Part shown: one piece after another, positions 33,839 to 42,910 of the stretch | How the letters are laid out: each line of letters begins with the position of its first letter | How positions within the stretch are numbered: the first letter of the stretch is position 1 | Assembly: GCF_029626155.1 (NCBI RefSeq) | Contig: NZ_JARUBL010000001.1 | Location: forward strand, 7,282,501 to 7,346,500 | DNA: 64,000 nucleotides | Direction of reading: 5' to 3' | From: Solwaraspora sp. WMMD1047 | Lineage (GTDB): Bacteria > Actinomycetota > Actinomycetes > Mycobacteriales > Micromonosporaceae | Program-made: the position numbers and the translations under genes | The notes under the pieces: model-generated | Told to the model about the DNA's origin: nothing | The model's database searches: none | The model's input: the letters and a program-made list of their open reading frames with translations, nothing else

Positions 33839-33889
33839 CCCCGACACCACACCAACACCCGCTGCCTGAACACGCGCCACCACCCCGCA

Positions 33890-33919
33890 CCCGGGCACGG
33901 CCAGCTGGCCGTGCCCGGG
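33890..33919 (+). terminator. Perfect 13-bp stem-loop, second copy of the 10799 element
   Basis: CCCGGGCACGGCC at 33890-33902 pairs with GGCCGTGCCCGGG at 33907-33919 around AGCT. The arms equal those at 10799-10828; only the loop differs. As there, it lies directly before an SD and start codon (ATG 33945). Confidence 0.6.
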
Positions 33920-33944
33920 TAGCTGTCTGAAAGGACCCCCGCTG

Positions 33945-34214
33945 ATGTCCTACACGGCACCCACCGCCGATCAGCTCATCGAGCTGCTCCGCGACGCCAT
34001 CAGCCGCCACCGCGGCAACCCCGCCCTGCACGACCGTGTCCTGATCGACATCAGTGGCGTGCGCGTGCCCATCGACGGCGTCGACCTGTACGACGTCACC
34101 GACGAGTGCGAGCGGAAAGACTGCCACTGCGCCTACGGCCAGGAGAACCCGCCCGCGGACGCCCCCAAGGAGGGCGTCCATTTCACGTTCCTCATCACCG
34201 GCGACGTTCCCTGA
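33945..34214 (+). CDS. Small hypothetical protein with a Cys/His cluster
   Basis: The 89-residue product follows GAAAGGACC. It begins with a helix (ADQLIELLRDAISRHRGNPA), has a strand pair (RVLIDISGVRVPIDGVDLYD) and a compact DECERKDCHCAYG segment with three Cys and one His that may bind metal. The function is unknown. Confidence 0.6.
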   Translation: MSYTAPTADQLIELLRDAISRHRGNPALHDRVLIDISGVRVPIDGVDLYDVTDECERKDCHCAYGQENPPADAPKEGVHFTFLITGDVP

Positions 34215-34412
34215 ATTCCACCCGGCCAATCAGCCACACACCCGCGACTGGTCCTTCTCCCTCTCGCTCACACATCCCCGCTCGCAACAGCCTTGGTGAA
34301 CGTTGCTGCAACGCCCACGGCGAACACGACTTGCCAGCGCGACCGAAGGCACTATTGCATTCGTCGCGGCCAATGGCAGCCGTCCCTGGCGAAACCCTTG
34401 GAAGGATCCGCG

Positions 34413-34817
34413 ATGACCGGCCAACCCCGCGCCGACCCGGCCACCGCGGGCGAGCCCGACGACCCGTTCGCCCGCCTCGTCCAGGAGCTGCTGGACCTGG
34501 ACTACACCCGGGTCGCCTCCGTCGGCGCCGACGCCGTCAGCTACCGCATGGCGACGGCGTCGGACCTGCTCGCGACCATCGAGCGCACCGGCGCGACCGG
34601 AAGCGCACGGCTCACCGCGCTTGCCGCCGACGGCACCCACCGGTGGGACGTGACCTGCACGGCGACCACCCCACCGCAGGTGCAGGTCCTCCTGCTGTAC
34701 GCCGTCCTGCTCGCCGACGCGGGCGACGAACAGGACGTGCTGCGGTCGGTGGCCGACACGCTCGGCGTGGACCTGCACGCCGAGCCGACCGACCCGGCAG
34801 GACCACCGGCCAGCTAA
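34413..34817 (+). CDS. Hypothetical protein (134 aa)
   Basis: ATG 34413 is chosen because TGGAAGGATC lies 6-8 nt upstream and the preceding in-frame sequence is not coding-like. The protein begins with a disordered Pro/Ala lead and continues as a soluble alpha/beta fold (FARLVQELLDLDYTRVASVG, RWDVTCTATTPPQVQVLLLY). No family is recognised. Confidence 0.58.
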   Translation: MTGQPRADPATAGEPDDPFARLVQELLDLDYTRVASVGADAVSYRMATASDLLATIERTGATGSARLTALAADGTHRWDVTCTATTPPQVQVLLLYAVLLADAGDEQDVLRSVADTLGVDLHAEPTDPAGPPAS

Positions 34818-34846
34818 CCAAGCCGGACCGCGAGTCCCGCCCAACC

Positions 34847-34879
34847 GGGGCGCCCGAGCCGAGGGGGATCGGGCGCCCC
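34847..34879 (+). terminator. 11-bp stem-loop after the 34413 gene
   Basis: GGGGCGCCCGA at 34847-34857 pairs with TCGGGCGCCCC at 34869-34879 (11-nt loop), 30 bp after the stop. It is probably a terminator. Confidence 0.55.
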
Positions 34880-34987
34880 ACCCAGCCCCATCAACGGGAC
34901 AGCGACGCCCCACCGCCGCCTGACCCGCGATCCGCGCCGTCCATATCAGATGGCCGACGTGCCGTTCCTCACCCAAAGAGTGACCAC

Positions 34988-35611
34988 TTGAGAGTCCAAC
35001 ACGACCGCACCGGTACGGCCGCCCACGGGCGACTGCGGCCCGACACGTCCGCGGCGATCACCACGATCCTGGTCAACATCGAGACCACCACGCACCAGTA
35101 CGGCTGGGACCAGCAGCCGGTGCTGTTCGGCCTGTTCGACCACCTCTGGGCCGACGGCACCGCCGCGGTCGAGGTCGACCCCCGCATCACCGGGCCCGAC
35201 CTGTGGACCACACCCGACCCGCGCCGCCCCGGCATGACGCTGCCCGTGCCGGTCATCCTGCACCGACTCGCCACCGACCTGACCGGGCCGGCCGCACGCC
35301 GCTGGTGGGACGGCTGGCTGCACACCAACGGGCGCACCTGCGTCGGCGTCGGCCTCGCCTTCGAGGCGTGGGCAGGACCGGACCGACCCGGCTACCGCTA
35401 CGGCGACCTGGCCACAGCCCCACCCGGACAACGGCGCGAGGTCCGCGTCGTGGCCGCCGTGGACACCGACTTTCACCTACACCGGGTCATCCGGGCCCGC
35501 GGGACGGACAGCACGCGCGTGGACCACCGGCTGCTCGTGCCCACCCGCGGCCGGCACCGCGGCATCGTCACCGGGCTGTACCGGCTCGCCCGCCTCGCCC
35601 GCAGCCGCTAA
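34988..35611 (+). CDS. Hypothetical protein (207 aa)
   Basis: TTG 34988 follows CAAAGAGTG and is the first good start in this frame; the frame upstream is non-coding. The product is a soluble mixed fold with many Trp and His (TTHQYGWDQQPVLFGLFDHL, AARRWWDGWLHTNGRTCVGV, VVAAVDTDFHLHRVIRARG). Similar proteins occur as isolated actinomycete hypotheticals; I do not recognise the family. It ends 171 bp before the hairpin preceding the AAA gene. Confidence 0.62.
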   Translation: MRVQHDRTGTAAHGRLRPDTSAAITTILVNIETTTHQYGWDQQPVLFGLFDHLWADGTAAVEVDPRITGPDLWTTPDPRRPGMTLPVPVILHRLATDLTGPAARRWWDGWLHTNGRTCVGVGLAFEAWAGPDRPGYRYGDLATAPPGQRREVRVVAAVDTDFHLHRVIRARGTDSTRVDHRLLVPTRGRHRGIVTGLYRLARLARSR

Positions 35612-35782
35612 CTCACCGTAGCCGGCGGCGGCCCGCAAGACAGCACCACACGCTGCCCCCGGCAACCCCAACGGCGCGGCAACGCACCCTCCCTCATCTG
35701 GGCAGCGGGTGCACCGCCCAGCCCTCAACGTCGGGCTCGGCGCCGCCACCCCGTCTCCGCCCGCGCGGTCATTCGTTTCCAC

Positions 35783-35812
35783 CGCCCGCGCACCCGGAGA
35801 CGGGTGCGCGGG
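35783..35812 (+). terminator. 12-bp perfect stem-loop before the AAA gene
   Basis: GCCCGCGCACCC at 35783-35794 pairs with GGGTGCGCGGGC at 35801-35812 around GGAGAC. It is followed by CCTGTCACGACAGG, itself an inverted repeat, and then the SD and ATG 35837. Confidence 0.55.
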
Positions 35813-35836
35813 CCCTGTCACGACAGGAGTCCCTGT

Positions 35837-36988
35837 ATGAACCCGACGTCACCGCAGCCGGCCAACCCCGGCGCCAACCCGACCCCCACGCCCGCCGCTC
35901 CCGCCACCGCCCGCCGGATAGGTCACCTGTACCCGCGCGTCGCGCAGTTTCTGGCTGACAACCCCGACAACCCGCTGAAGGTCGGGCAGATCACCCGAGC
36001 GATCGGCGCACCCTCTTCGGGCGCGGTGTTCGGTGTGCTCAAGCGGATGGCCAGCGTCGGTTACGCCACCCACGTCCGCGATCCGTACCACCGGTTCCAG
36101 ATCACCCCGGCCGGGATCGCCGCCGCCGGCACCCTGCCGCCGCCGGCTCCGCGGGGCGCCTCCGGCGGTGGCCGCGCCGGCCGGTCGGGCCGGCGCAAGC
36201 CGGTGACCCGCCCGAACGGGGAGCTGTACTGGCCGCGCAAGCTCGCCGGCGGCACCGACATCGAGGTGCTGCGCCGGCTCCGCGCCGCGCAGATGCCGGT
36301 GCTGCTGTACGGGCCGCCCGGCACCGGCAAGACCGCCATGGTCGAGGCCGCCTTCGACGACCTGCTCACCGTCGCCGGCACCGGCGACACCGTCGTGGAG
36401 GACTTCCTCGGCAACTACGTGCCGCTGCCCGACGGCGGCTACGAGTTCGTCTACGGCCCCCTCGTCCAGGCGATGCGGGACGGCCGGCCGCTGCTGGTCG
36501 ACGACGCCACCCTCATCCCACCCCGGGTGCTGTCCGTGCTCTACCCGGCCATGGACGGCCGCCGCGTCATCCACCTGACGGCCTACCGCAACGAACGCGT
36601 CGAGGCCACCGACGGTTTCTACGTCATCGCCGGACACAACCCCGGCGTACACGGCGCCGTGCTCACCGAAGCCCTCGCCTCCCGCTTCGGCGTGCACATC
36701 GAGGTCACCACCGACTGGGACCTGGCCCGCCGGCTCAAAGTCGACAACCGCGCTGTGGCCGCCGCGATCGACCTCAACAACGAACTCGCCGCCGGCACCG
36801 TCACCTGGGCGCCGCAGCTACGCGAACTGCTCGGCTTCGCCCGCCTCCACAAGACCCTCAGCCTCGCCACGGCGGTGTCCAACCTCGCCGGCCGCGCCCC
36901 CGACCACGACCGCGACGCCGTCATCAAAGCGCTGACCACCCACTTCGGCACCACCGTCACCGCACTCAGCCTCGGCCCACAGCACTAA
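35837..36988 (+). CDS. MoxR/CbbQ-type AAA+ ATPase with an N-terminal winged helix
   Basis: From ATG 35837 (SD ACAGGAG) the product is 383 residues. Residues 25-100 form a winged helix (VAQFLADNPDNPLKVGQITR, FGVLKRMASVGYATHV). After a basic linker, the AAA core has Walker A GPPGTGKT at 159-166, a Walker B strand RPLLVDDATLI, and the sensor segment FYVIAGHNPG typical of AAA_5/CbbQ proteins. MoxR ATPases remodel partner proteins together with a VWA protein, and such a partner is the next gene, 24 bp downstream. The DNA-binding-type N-domain is unusual for the family. Confidence 0.85.
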   Translation: MNPTSPQPANPGANPTPTPAAPATARRIGHLYPRVAQFLADNPDNPLKVGQITRAIGAPSSGAVFGVLKRMASVGYATHVRDPYHRFQITPAGIAAAGTLPPPAPRGASGGGRAGRSGRRKPVTRPNGELYWPRKLAGGTDIEVLRRLRAAQMPVLLYGPPGTGKTAMVEAAFDDLLTVAGTGDTVVEDFLGNYVPLPDGGYEFVYGPLVQAMRDGRPLLVDDATLIPPRVLSVLYPAMDGRRVIHLTAYRNERVEATDGFYVIAGHNPGVHGAVLTEALASRFGVHIEVTTDWDLARRLKVDNRAVAAAIDLNNELAAGTVTWAPQLRELLGFARLHKTLSLATAVSNLAGRAPDHDRDAVIKALTTHFGTTVTALSLGPQH

Positions 36989-37012
36989 CCATCGACGAAG
37001 GGAACTCGCACC

Positions 37013-38614
37013 ATGCCACACCCCAGCGGTCACCTCCGACCCGCCGGCAACCCCAACCCGGGCGACCCGGACTGGGACGGCTGGTCCCAAGCCTGGACCA
37101 GACACGTCAAGGTCCTGACCGGACGCACCGACCTGACCGTGGTCGTCGCCCCCGGCGCCGGCGGCGGCGCCCCGGCCTGCTTCTACCCCGCCCTGCGGCG
37201 CATCGAGGTCGACGCCACCCACATCGGTGACACCCCCGACATCGCCGACCCCGCCCGCGCCGCCCACAAGAAGCGGGTGCCCACCGCGTACGGGCTGCTC
37301 GTCCACGAGGCCGCCCACGCCACTCACAGCCGCTGGACGATCCCGCGCGGCACCCCACCCATCGTGGCCGCCGCCGCCGACCTGCTCGAGGAATCCCGGG
37401 CCGAAGGCCGCCAACGCGGCCGGCGCCGCACCGACCGGCGCTGGCTACGCCACACCGTCAACACCCTGATCACCGCCGACGAGGCACCCGTCGACGACCC
37501 CTGGCGCGCAGGACACCTCGCCGGGCTGCTCCTGGCCCGCGTCGACGCCCGCATCGTCACCAGCAAGGACGTCCGTACCGTGCGTGGGGCGGTCCTCACC
37601 GTACTCGGGACCAAACGGCTCAAGCGGCTACGCGAGATCTGGAAAACCGCCCACACCGTCGCCGACGACGACGCCGCCACGATGATCGACCTCGGTTGGC
37701 AATGGTGTCAGGCACTCGGCATCGACCCACGGCGCCAGCTCACGGTTCCGGTGCCGGACCCCGGTGTGTTCCCTGGACAGCTCGCCAAGGCCCTGGCCGA
37801 CTACCTCGCCGCCGCCGCAGGCATCAGCCCGGCCGAGTTCACCGCCCAGCTGATCGCCGGCCGGCACGGCGCCCCCGCCACCTGGCGGCGCCGAACCCCC
37901 ACCGTCGAAGAACAGCAGGCCGCACGGCAACTCGCCGCACGGCTGCACGCCGCCCGGAGCCACCAACCGGAACCGGACACGAGACCCTCGCCGATTCCGC
38001 CCGGCCGGCTGCGGGTCCGCCAGGCCATCACCGCCGACGCCCAACGCGACGCCGGCGCCCTCCACCCGACCGCCGCACCCTGGCAGCAACGCGCCACCCT
38101 GCCGCCGCCCAAACCCACCCTGCGAATCGCGGTGCTCGTCGACACCTCCGGATCAATGAGCCCCTACGCCAAGCCGCTCTCCTCGGCCGGCTGGATTCTC
38201 AGCACGGCCGCGCACCGCAACCACGCCGCGACCGCCACCATCGCCTTCGGCAGCACCGCCACCCTGCTCGTGCCGCCGAGGCAACGCCCCACCCACGTCC
38301 TGGACATCAGCCCCGGCGGCGGCACCACCGCATTCAACGACGCGGTCAAACTCGCCGACCAGGTCCTCGACCTACGCCAACGCGGCCCCCTGCGGATGCT
38401 CGCCGTCGTCTCCGACGGCGAGCTCGACGACATCGAAGCCGGGCAGAAGCTCATCACCACCCTGCACCGCACCGGCTGCACCGTACTGTGGCTGCGCCCC
38501 GCCGGCCTGTCCGGCCACACCTTCCACCACACCACCACCCTCACCGTGGCCAACCCGATCGACGCGATCGGACAGATCATCGCCGCCGCGATCACCCCGC
38601 TCGAAAACGCCTGA
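37013..38614 (+). CDS. VWA-domain protein with an HEAAH motif, partner of the AAA ATPase
   Basis: The 533-residue product has an N-terminal domain containing VHEAAHATHSRW (His98-His102, an HExxH zinc-protease-like motif) and a helical middle. The C-terminal VWA domain has a MIDAS motif DTSGSMS at 377-383, a later GGGTTAFNDAV segment and VVSDGELDD. This combination resembles metallopeptidase-like VWA proteins that pair with MoxR ATPases, as RavA-ViaA or CbbQ-CbbO do. The pair probably forms a metal-dependent chaperone or protease machine. SD AAGGGAAC precedes the ATG. Confidence 0.83.
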   Translation: MPHPSGHLRPAGNPNPGDPDWDGWSQAWTRHVKVLTGRTDLTVVVAPGAGGGAPACFYPALRRIEVDATHIGDTPDIADPARAAHKKRVPTAYGLLVHEAAHATHSRWTIPRGTPPIVAAAADLLEESRAEGRQRGRRRTDRRWLRHTVNTLITADEAPVDDPWRAGHLAGLLLARVDARIVTSKDVRTVRGAVLTVLGTKRLKRLREIWKTAHTVADDDAATMIDLGWQWCQALGIDPRRQLTVPVPDPGVFPGQLAKALADYLAAAAGISPAEFTAQLIAGRHGAPATWRRRTPTVEEQQAARQLAARLHAARSHQPEPDTRPSPIPPGRLRVRQAITADAQRDAGALHPTAAPWQQRATLPPPKPTLRIAVLVDTSGSMSPYAKPLSSAGWILSTAAHRNHAATATIAFGSTATLLVPPRQRPTHVLDISPGGGTTAFNDAVKLADQVLDLRQRGPLRMLAVVSDGELDDIEAGQKLITTLHRTGCTVLWLRPAGLSGHTFHHTTTLTVANPIDAIGQIIAAAITPLENA

Positions 38615-38841
38615 CCACCACCAGTCGCAACACAACGGGCGCCAAGAACACAGGCAGCCAGCCGCCCCTAGCGACATCGAGCTGCCCGATCCACCCCAGC
38701 ACCCGCCCTGCGCCGTTGGCGGCCACACAGCAACCGGCCCGCCGACGGCGGGCTACACCTGTGGCACGCCCCCACCGTCGCTGATCGCATCGGGAAACTT
38801 GCCGTCAGGCGGACCCTTCTACTGGCACCCGTCCCCAGCGT

Positions 38842-39144
38842 GGTGAAACACACATCGTCACCGTCGACGGCGCCGGCCGGCTCGTCACCGCCGATGGGGT
38901 CGGTGTTCAGCACCCCAGGCATGCGCCAACCGCCCTCGCCGGCTACCCGAGCAAGCGTTGGCGCGACCGACGAACCGCAATCGGCGCGACCCTGCAGCAG
39001 CTACGCGAGGAGGGATACGTTCCGCTCGAGCACGAGACCGCACTGGACAAATCGTCCAGGTGGGACTTTGCGGTGATCGATGCAAATCAGCTTCTTGCCG
39101 TCAAGGGTCCTACCCTGACGGTGACCAAGGAGTTCCCCGAATGA
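38842..39144 (+). pseudogene. Coding frame without a usable start codon
   Basis: A clear coding frame runs to the TGA at 39142-39144 (IVTVDGAGRLVTADGVGVQH, SKRWRDRRTAIGATLQQLRE, LDKSSRWDFAVIDANQLLAV, TLTVTKEFPE). The stop overlaps the next ATG (ATGA), as in real operons. Upstream the frame stays open to 38785 but has no ATG, GTG or TTG. Either the 5' end was lost, or an ATC at about 38857 preceded by GGTGAAAC is used. The product would be about 95-100 residues. No family is recognised. Confidence 0.5.
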
Positions 39145-39602
39145 CGAACATCGACGATTTCCTGCGCCGACAAGAAGAGATCATCGACCGGATTGGTTGG
39201 GCGGTCATGCATGTGCTGCCCACCTATGACGACCCCGACATTACGACCCCGTTCGCCTACACCGTTGGGCTGACCGCGCACGACTATCCAGAACTGATCA
39301 TTGCCGGGCTGCCGCCCGAGGTTGCCCACGGCCTGCTCAACGACCTGGCCGGCCGGCTGTACGACAAGGCCGAACGGTTCGCCTGCGGCCAGCGCATCAG
39401 CGATCTCATCGCCGGTTACGACGCCGTCCTCGTCGAGGGCGCACCGATCGATGCGCTGCTGCCCGGGGTCGCCATCGCCCGCTACGGACGCAACCGGGTA
39501 CGGCTGCTGCAGGTGGTGTGGCCCGACCCGCAGGGCCGGTTTCCCTGGGATGCCGGCTACGACGTCGACCCCGACACTCAGCCGCTGATCGCGCGGCCGT
39601 AG
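39141..39602 (+). CDS. DUF4262 domain protein
   Basis: The 153-residue protein has the DUF4262 pattern throughout: IDRIGWAVMHVLPTYDDPDI, PFAYTVGLTAHDYPELIIAG, a central LLNDLAGRLYDKAERFACGQ and the end LLQVVWPDPQGRFPWDAGYD. The family is common in actinomycetes and has no established function. ATG 39141 overlaps the stop of the damaged frame upstream, with CAAGGAG at 39126-39132 as the SD. Confidence 0.85.
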   Translation: MTNIDDFLRRQEEIIDRIGWAVMHVLPTYDDPDITTPFAYTVGLTAHDYPELIIAGLPPEVAHGLLNDLAGRLYDKAERFACGQRISDLIAGYDAVLVEGAPIDALLPGVAIARYGRNRVRLLQVVWPDPQGRFPWDAGYDVDPDTQPLIARP

Positions 39603-39689
39603 CCACCGCAACTCCGCCGCGCGTGGAGCCGGATGCCGAATCCGTCCGGCTCCACGCGCCCGCCCCCGCCCGACTCCAACGGCAGCTAC

Positions 39690-40300
39690 CTGTGGCGCCT
39701 CTCGGAGCGCAGTGCCAACAGCGACGGCACCGGGGCTCCGGTGGCCGGGCCACTGGATCCAGAGCGCGAAGACGGGTCCGCCTGCGGCAGGATCGGCGAC
39801 GACCAGTGGATCGACATCCGGTACCGCAGGCCGTTGGGGACGGCAACGCCCAGCGGTGGATCTCCGACGCGCAGATCGCCGAAACCACCTACACCGCATT
39901 CGCCGGCACCCGATACGCCGTCACCGCCCGGCTGATCGTGCGCCGCGACCACCCAGCCAACCCCGCGGCCAGCAGGAACTCCTGCCCGGCTACCGATACC
40001 ACGCGGTACTCACCGACAGCCCGTTCATCCTCGTGCAGGCCGAATCCCAGCACCGCCAGCACGCAGTCATCGAGCAGATCAACGCGGATCTGATCGCCGG
40101 CCCTCTGGCGCACCTGCCGTCCGGCCGGTTCGCAGTCAACGACGCCCGGGCTGACCTGCCCCGGCATCGGCCACAACCTCACCCGCGCCGCCGGACACCT
40201 CGCCACCGGCACCTGGACCACCGCCCGGACCGCGCGACCATCCGGACTCGGATCATCAACGTCGCCGCCCGCCTCGCCCTCCGGGCCCGCGTCATCACCG
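39690..40300 (+). pseudogene. IS1380-family transposase remnant
   Basis: Three frames together give the C-terminal part of an IS1380-type DDE transposase. They are DAQIAETTYTAFAGTRYAVT with TARLIVRRDHPANP, then QQELLPGYRYHAVLTDSPFI with HRQHAVIEQINADLIAGPLA and HLPSGRFAVND, then CPGIGHNLTRAAGHLATGTW and RIINVAARLALRAR. The order and the motifs YHAVLTD, HAVIEQ and PLAHLPSGRF are characteristic. At least two frameshifts separate the pieces and the N-terminal two-thirds are missing, so the copy is dead. No terminal inverted repeats could be assigned. Confidence 0.72.
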
Positions 40301-40539
40301 ACACCCACACGAGCACTCGCCCTGGCAGTCAGCGTTCGACACCTTTCACCGCCGTCCGCCCCGCACCCGGTTGACCAACCACAACCAGGCGGCCCGACCG
40401 TAGGCCACAACCCCCGCCCCCGGAACGACAACACCCGCAGCAAGCCGATCACGTGATCGGCAACTTCACCGCGACCCAAACACCCCCATACCGCAGCTAC
40501 TCAACCAAACCCACGACGAACCGCGTCGGTGGATCGAGG

Positions 40540-42627
40540 CTAAGCGTCGAGGTCCAACCTGGTCGCGAGCGAGCCATCGGCGTTCAGGCCGAATCGACGG
40601 AGCTTCTGAGCGTGATCGTTTTCCCCCGTACCTTCGTACAACGCAGCCAGGCGGTCTAGCGCAGAGTGGACACCGTGGTCGATGGCCTGCTGGTACAAGT
40701 CCCGCGCGCCGCCAGGATCACCGGATCTCGCTCGGTCGTCGGCCATGTTCACCAACAGGTTGGGCGCACCACGACCAGCCGCCAACAGCGCGACCTCAAG
40801 TGCGCCGTCACGGTCTCCGACGCCCGCGCACCTGCCGGCCAGGTCGATGAGCTTGGTGGGATCACCTTGGTCAGCGGCGTGGAGTGCCGCGGGCAGTTCG
40901 CCCTTGCGGTCGACTCCGCTGAGAAACGTTCCTGTGAGCGCCGCGATGGCAAAGAGGGTGGGATCGCCGTACCCGGCATCGGAGACGACGGGTGTCGACC
41001 CTGGCGGGTGATCTGGACGCTCAACGCCCGCAGCCTGGTCCCTCAGCCCGGCCAGACGGGCTCTCGCGGCCTCGTGGCCTAGGTTGGCCGCCCGCGCGTA
41101 CAACGGGACGGCATGTCGGTAGCGGGCTCTCCGGTGAGCCTGGGCGCCGATGATGTACAAGACGTCGCGATCGGTGACGGTGACGGCGACAGACTTCCAG
41201 AAGCTGGCCGGCGGGAACTGCGCGGCGCGTTCGGTACGGCCGAGTTGTTCGAGGTAGTCGGCCAGCCGGTAGCAGGGACGCCCGTCTGGCCGGGCGGGCT
41301 CGAACGGGCGGGCGCGGATGCGGGTCAGCAGGCCGCGGACGCCAATGCACGACTGGGCGGTGTAGGCGAGCGCGGATTCGAGCCAGTCCTCGCCGAGGGC
41401 GTCCCAGTCGTGATCGTCGAGATAGTCGGACGCCGCCTGTTCCAGCAGGGCGTGAGGCAGAGCGAGGGGATGGCCGAACCGGCGGGCGTCTATGGCGACC
41501 TGCAGGATCGCCCGCGGAGCAGGCATCGTGTCCACCGCGGTGCGGTAGCGGTCTTCGAGGACGGGGCCGCCGGCCAGGTACTGGGTTATCCGGCCGCCCT
41601 CGGCATGTTCGGCGGCACGCCTCAGCCGCGCATCGACACCCGGCCCGGCCAGGGCGGCGAGTTCGGAGGAGCTGAACGTGTCGGTGAGGGTGACCTTCGT
41701 GCCTGCGGTCAGCAGTTCCCGGGCCTGCCCGTACAAATCCGGATTCCCGCCAGTGGGCCGGGTGGTCAGGATGTTCCAGTAGTCCGGCCACAGGGTCGCC
41801 AGCACCAGCACTGGTCTCCGGCCCGGATCGGCCAGCAGCCTGCGCAGTCCGGCGGCGAGTTGCTCACCCATGCCGGGAGCGGTTGGCATCAGGTACTGCT
41901 GTGCCTCGTTCAGCCAAACGATCGTTTCCGGCTCGGCCTTGTCCAGACCGGCCAGGGCCGCCTGCGGGTGGGTCGGATCGAACGGATACCACAACCGCCA
42001 TCGGCCCGGCTGTAACTCCTCCAGGTACCGGGCGAGTTCCCAGCCGGCGCGGGTCTTCCCGGTCGAGGACCCGCCCACCAGCGTCACCAGCCTCGACCGC
42101 CCGTCGGCGAGCAAATCGTCGAGAATCGTCCGCAAACGGGCGTCATGCGCCCGCGGCACGTAGCCGGGCAGCAGGTCGCCTGCACCAATGCCCGTCACCT
42201 GGATCGCCGGGTGTACTCCCAGCACGAGAGGATCACACGCGTCGACCGGCTCGCCCAGCCGATCCTGCAGCGGGGCCGGTTGGACCGTCGCGGCGGCAAC
42301 CCACAATTGGCGGACCTGCTCCGCGACCGGTGCGACCTGCTGGCGTCCGGCCGCTCGGGCCAGGACGACGGCGACAGACACCGTGTCCTGCTGGGACGCC
42401 AGCCCGTCACCGCTGATGACCTTGCCGATCAGGTCCTTGCCCGGCGCTCCCGGCAGGTCATCATCCTCAGCGATCTGCCGGGCGAGCTCTATCAACTGCG
42501 GGCGGTCTGCCTCCGCGTACAGTCGGTAAACCGCGTCCCGCAGCTCGCGGGCCGCCCCGGCGGGCAGCACCTTCTTCTCCACCGCTCGGCTGCGGCGAAT
42601 CTCCGATCGGGACTCGTCGGCGTTCAT
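40540..42627 (-). CDS. STAND-like NTPase with C-terminal TPR/SEL1-type repeats
   Basis: The 695-residue protein has a small N-terminal helical domain (about 25-115), a linker, and an NTPase core with Walker A GGSSTGKT at 185-192 and a Walker B-like ETIVWLNEAQQY near 234-245. The C-terminal part holds helical repeats (RYRHAVPLYARAANLGHEAA, GGARDLYQQAIDHGVHSALD). The N-domain looks like an effector- or adaptor-associated module of actinobacterial STAND proteins. Such proteins act as triggered switches, often in phage defence or transcription control. No partner gene is seen on either side. Confidence 0.75.
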   Translation of the reverse strand: MNADESRSEIRRSRAVEKKVLPAGAARELRDAVYRLYAEADRPQLIELARQIAEDDDLPGAPGKDLIGKVISGDGLASQQDTVSVAVVLARAAGRQQVAPVAEQVRQLWVAAATVQPAPLQDRLGEPVDACDPLVLGVHPAIQVTGIGAGDLLPGYVPRAHDARLRTILDDLLADGRSRLVTLVGGSSTGKTRAGWELARYLEELQPGRWRLWYPFDPTHPQAALAGLDKAEPETIVWLNEAQQYLMPTAPGMGEQLAAGLRRLLADPGRRPVLVLATLWPDYWNILTTRPTGGNPDLYGQARELLTAGTKVTLTDTFSSSELAALAGPGVDARLRRAAEHAEGGRITQYLAGGPVLEDRYRTAVDTMPAPRAILQVAIDARRFGHPLALPHALLEQAASDYLDDHDWDALGEDWLESALAYTAQSCIGVRGLLTRIRARPFEPARPDGRPCYRLADYLEQLGRTERAAQFPPASFWKSVAVTVTDRDVLYIIGAQAHRRARYRHAVPLYARAANLGHEAARARLAGLRDQAAGVERPDHPPGSTPVVSDAGYGDPTLFAIAALTGTFLSGVDRKGELPAALHAADQGDPTKLIDLAGRCAGVGDRDGALEVALLAAGRGAPNLLVNMADDRARSGDPGGARDLYQQAIDHGVHSALDRLAALYEGTGENDHAQKLRRFGLNADGSLATRLDLDA

Positions 42628-42760
42628 CGCCCACCAGCGTGCCCGATCAGCACCAACTAGTACACCGATCGACGCTCATCGGCATCAGGAATCCAGCGCT
42701 CCCCGTGGCTTGAACCTGGACGTACGGCCGGCGCCGGCTTTCGCGTTCCGAATCAGACAC

Positions 42761-42910
42761 ACGATGGAGCATCCGATGGCCCGATCCGAAGAACAGCCCG
42801 ACTGCCCGCGGCCCAGCCGGACCCGCGTCGTCCTGGCCGCGCTGACCGGCGTGCTCGCCGGAATCACCCGCGCGGTCGCGGACTGGCTGCTCAAACACCT
42901 CGGCGGTTAA
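42761..42910 (+). CDS. Possible small membrane-associated peptide
   Basis: ATG 42761 gives 49 residues: a polar lead and an amphipathic to hydrophobic C-terminal segment (TRVVLAALTGVLAGITRAVA, DWLLKHLGG). The start can be moved to ATG 42776 or 42710. No strong SD is visible, but third-position GC is high. It may be a real small peptide; no family is recognised. Confidence 0.35.
   Translation, partial: TMEHPMARSEEQPDCPRPSRTRVVLAALTGVLAGITRAVADWLLKHLGG

Noticed and set aside
34106-34987. Upstream extension of the 34988 gene to about 500 residues
   Set aside because: The extension overlaps two other genes in another frame and is Arg/Pro-rich; the TTG at 34988 with an SD fits better.
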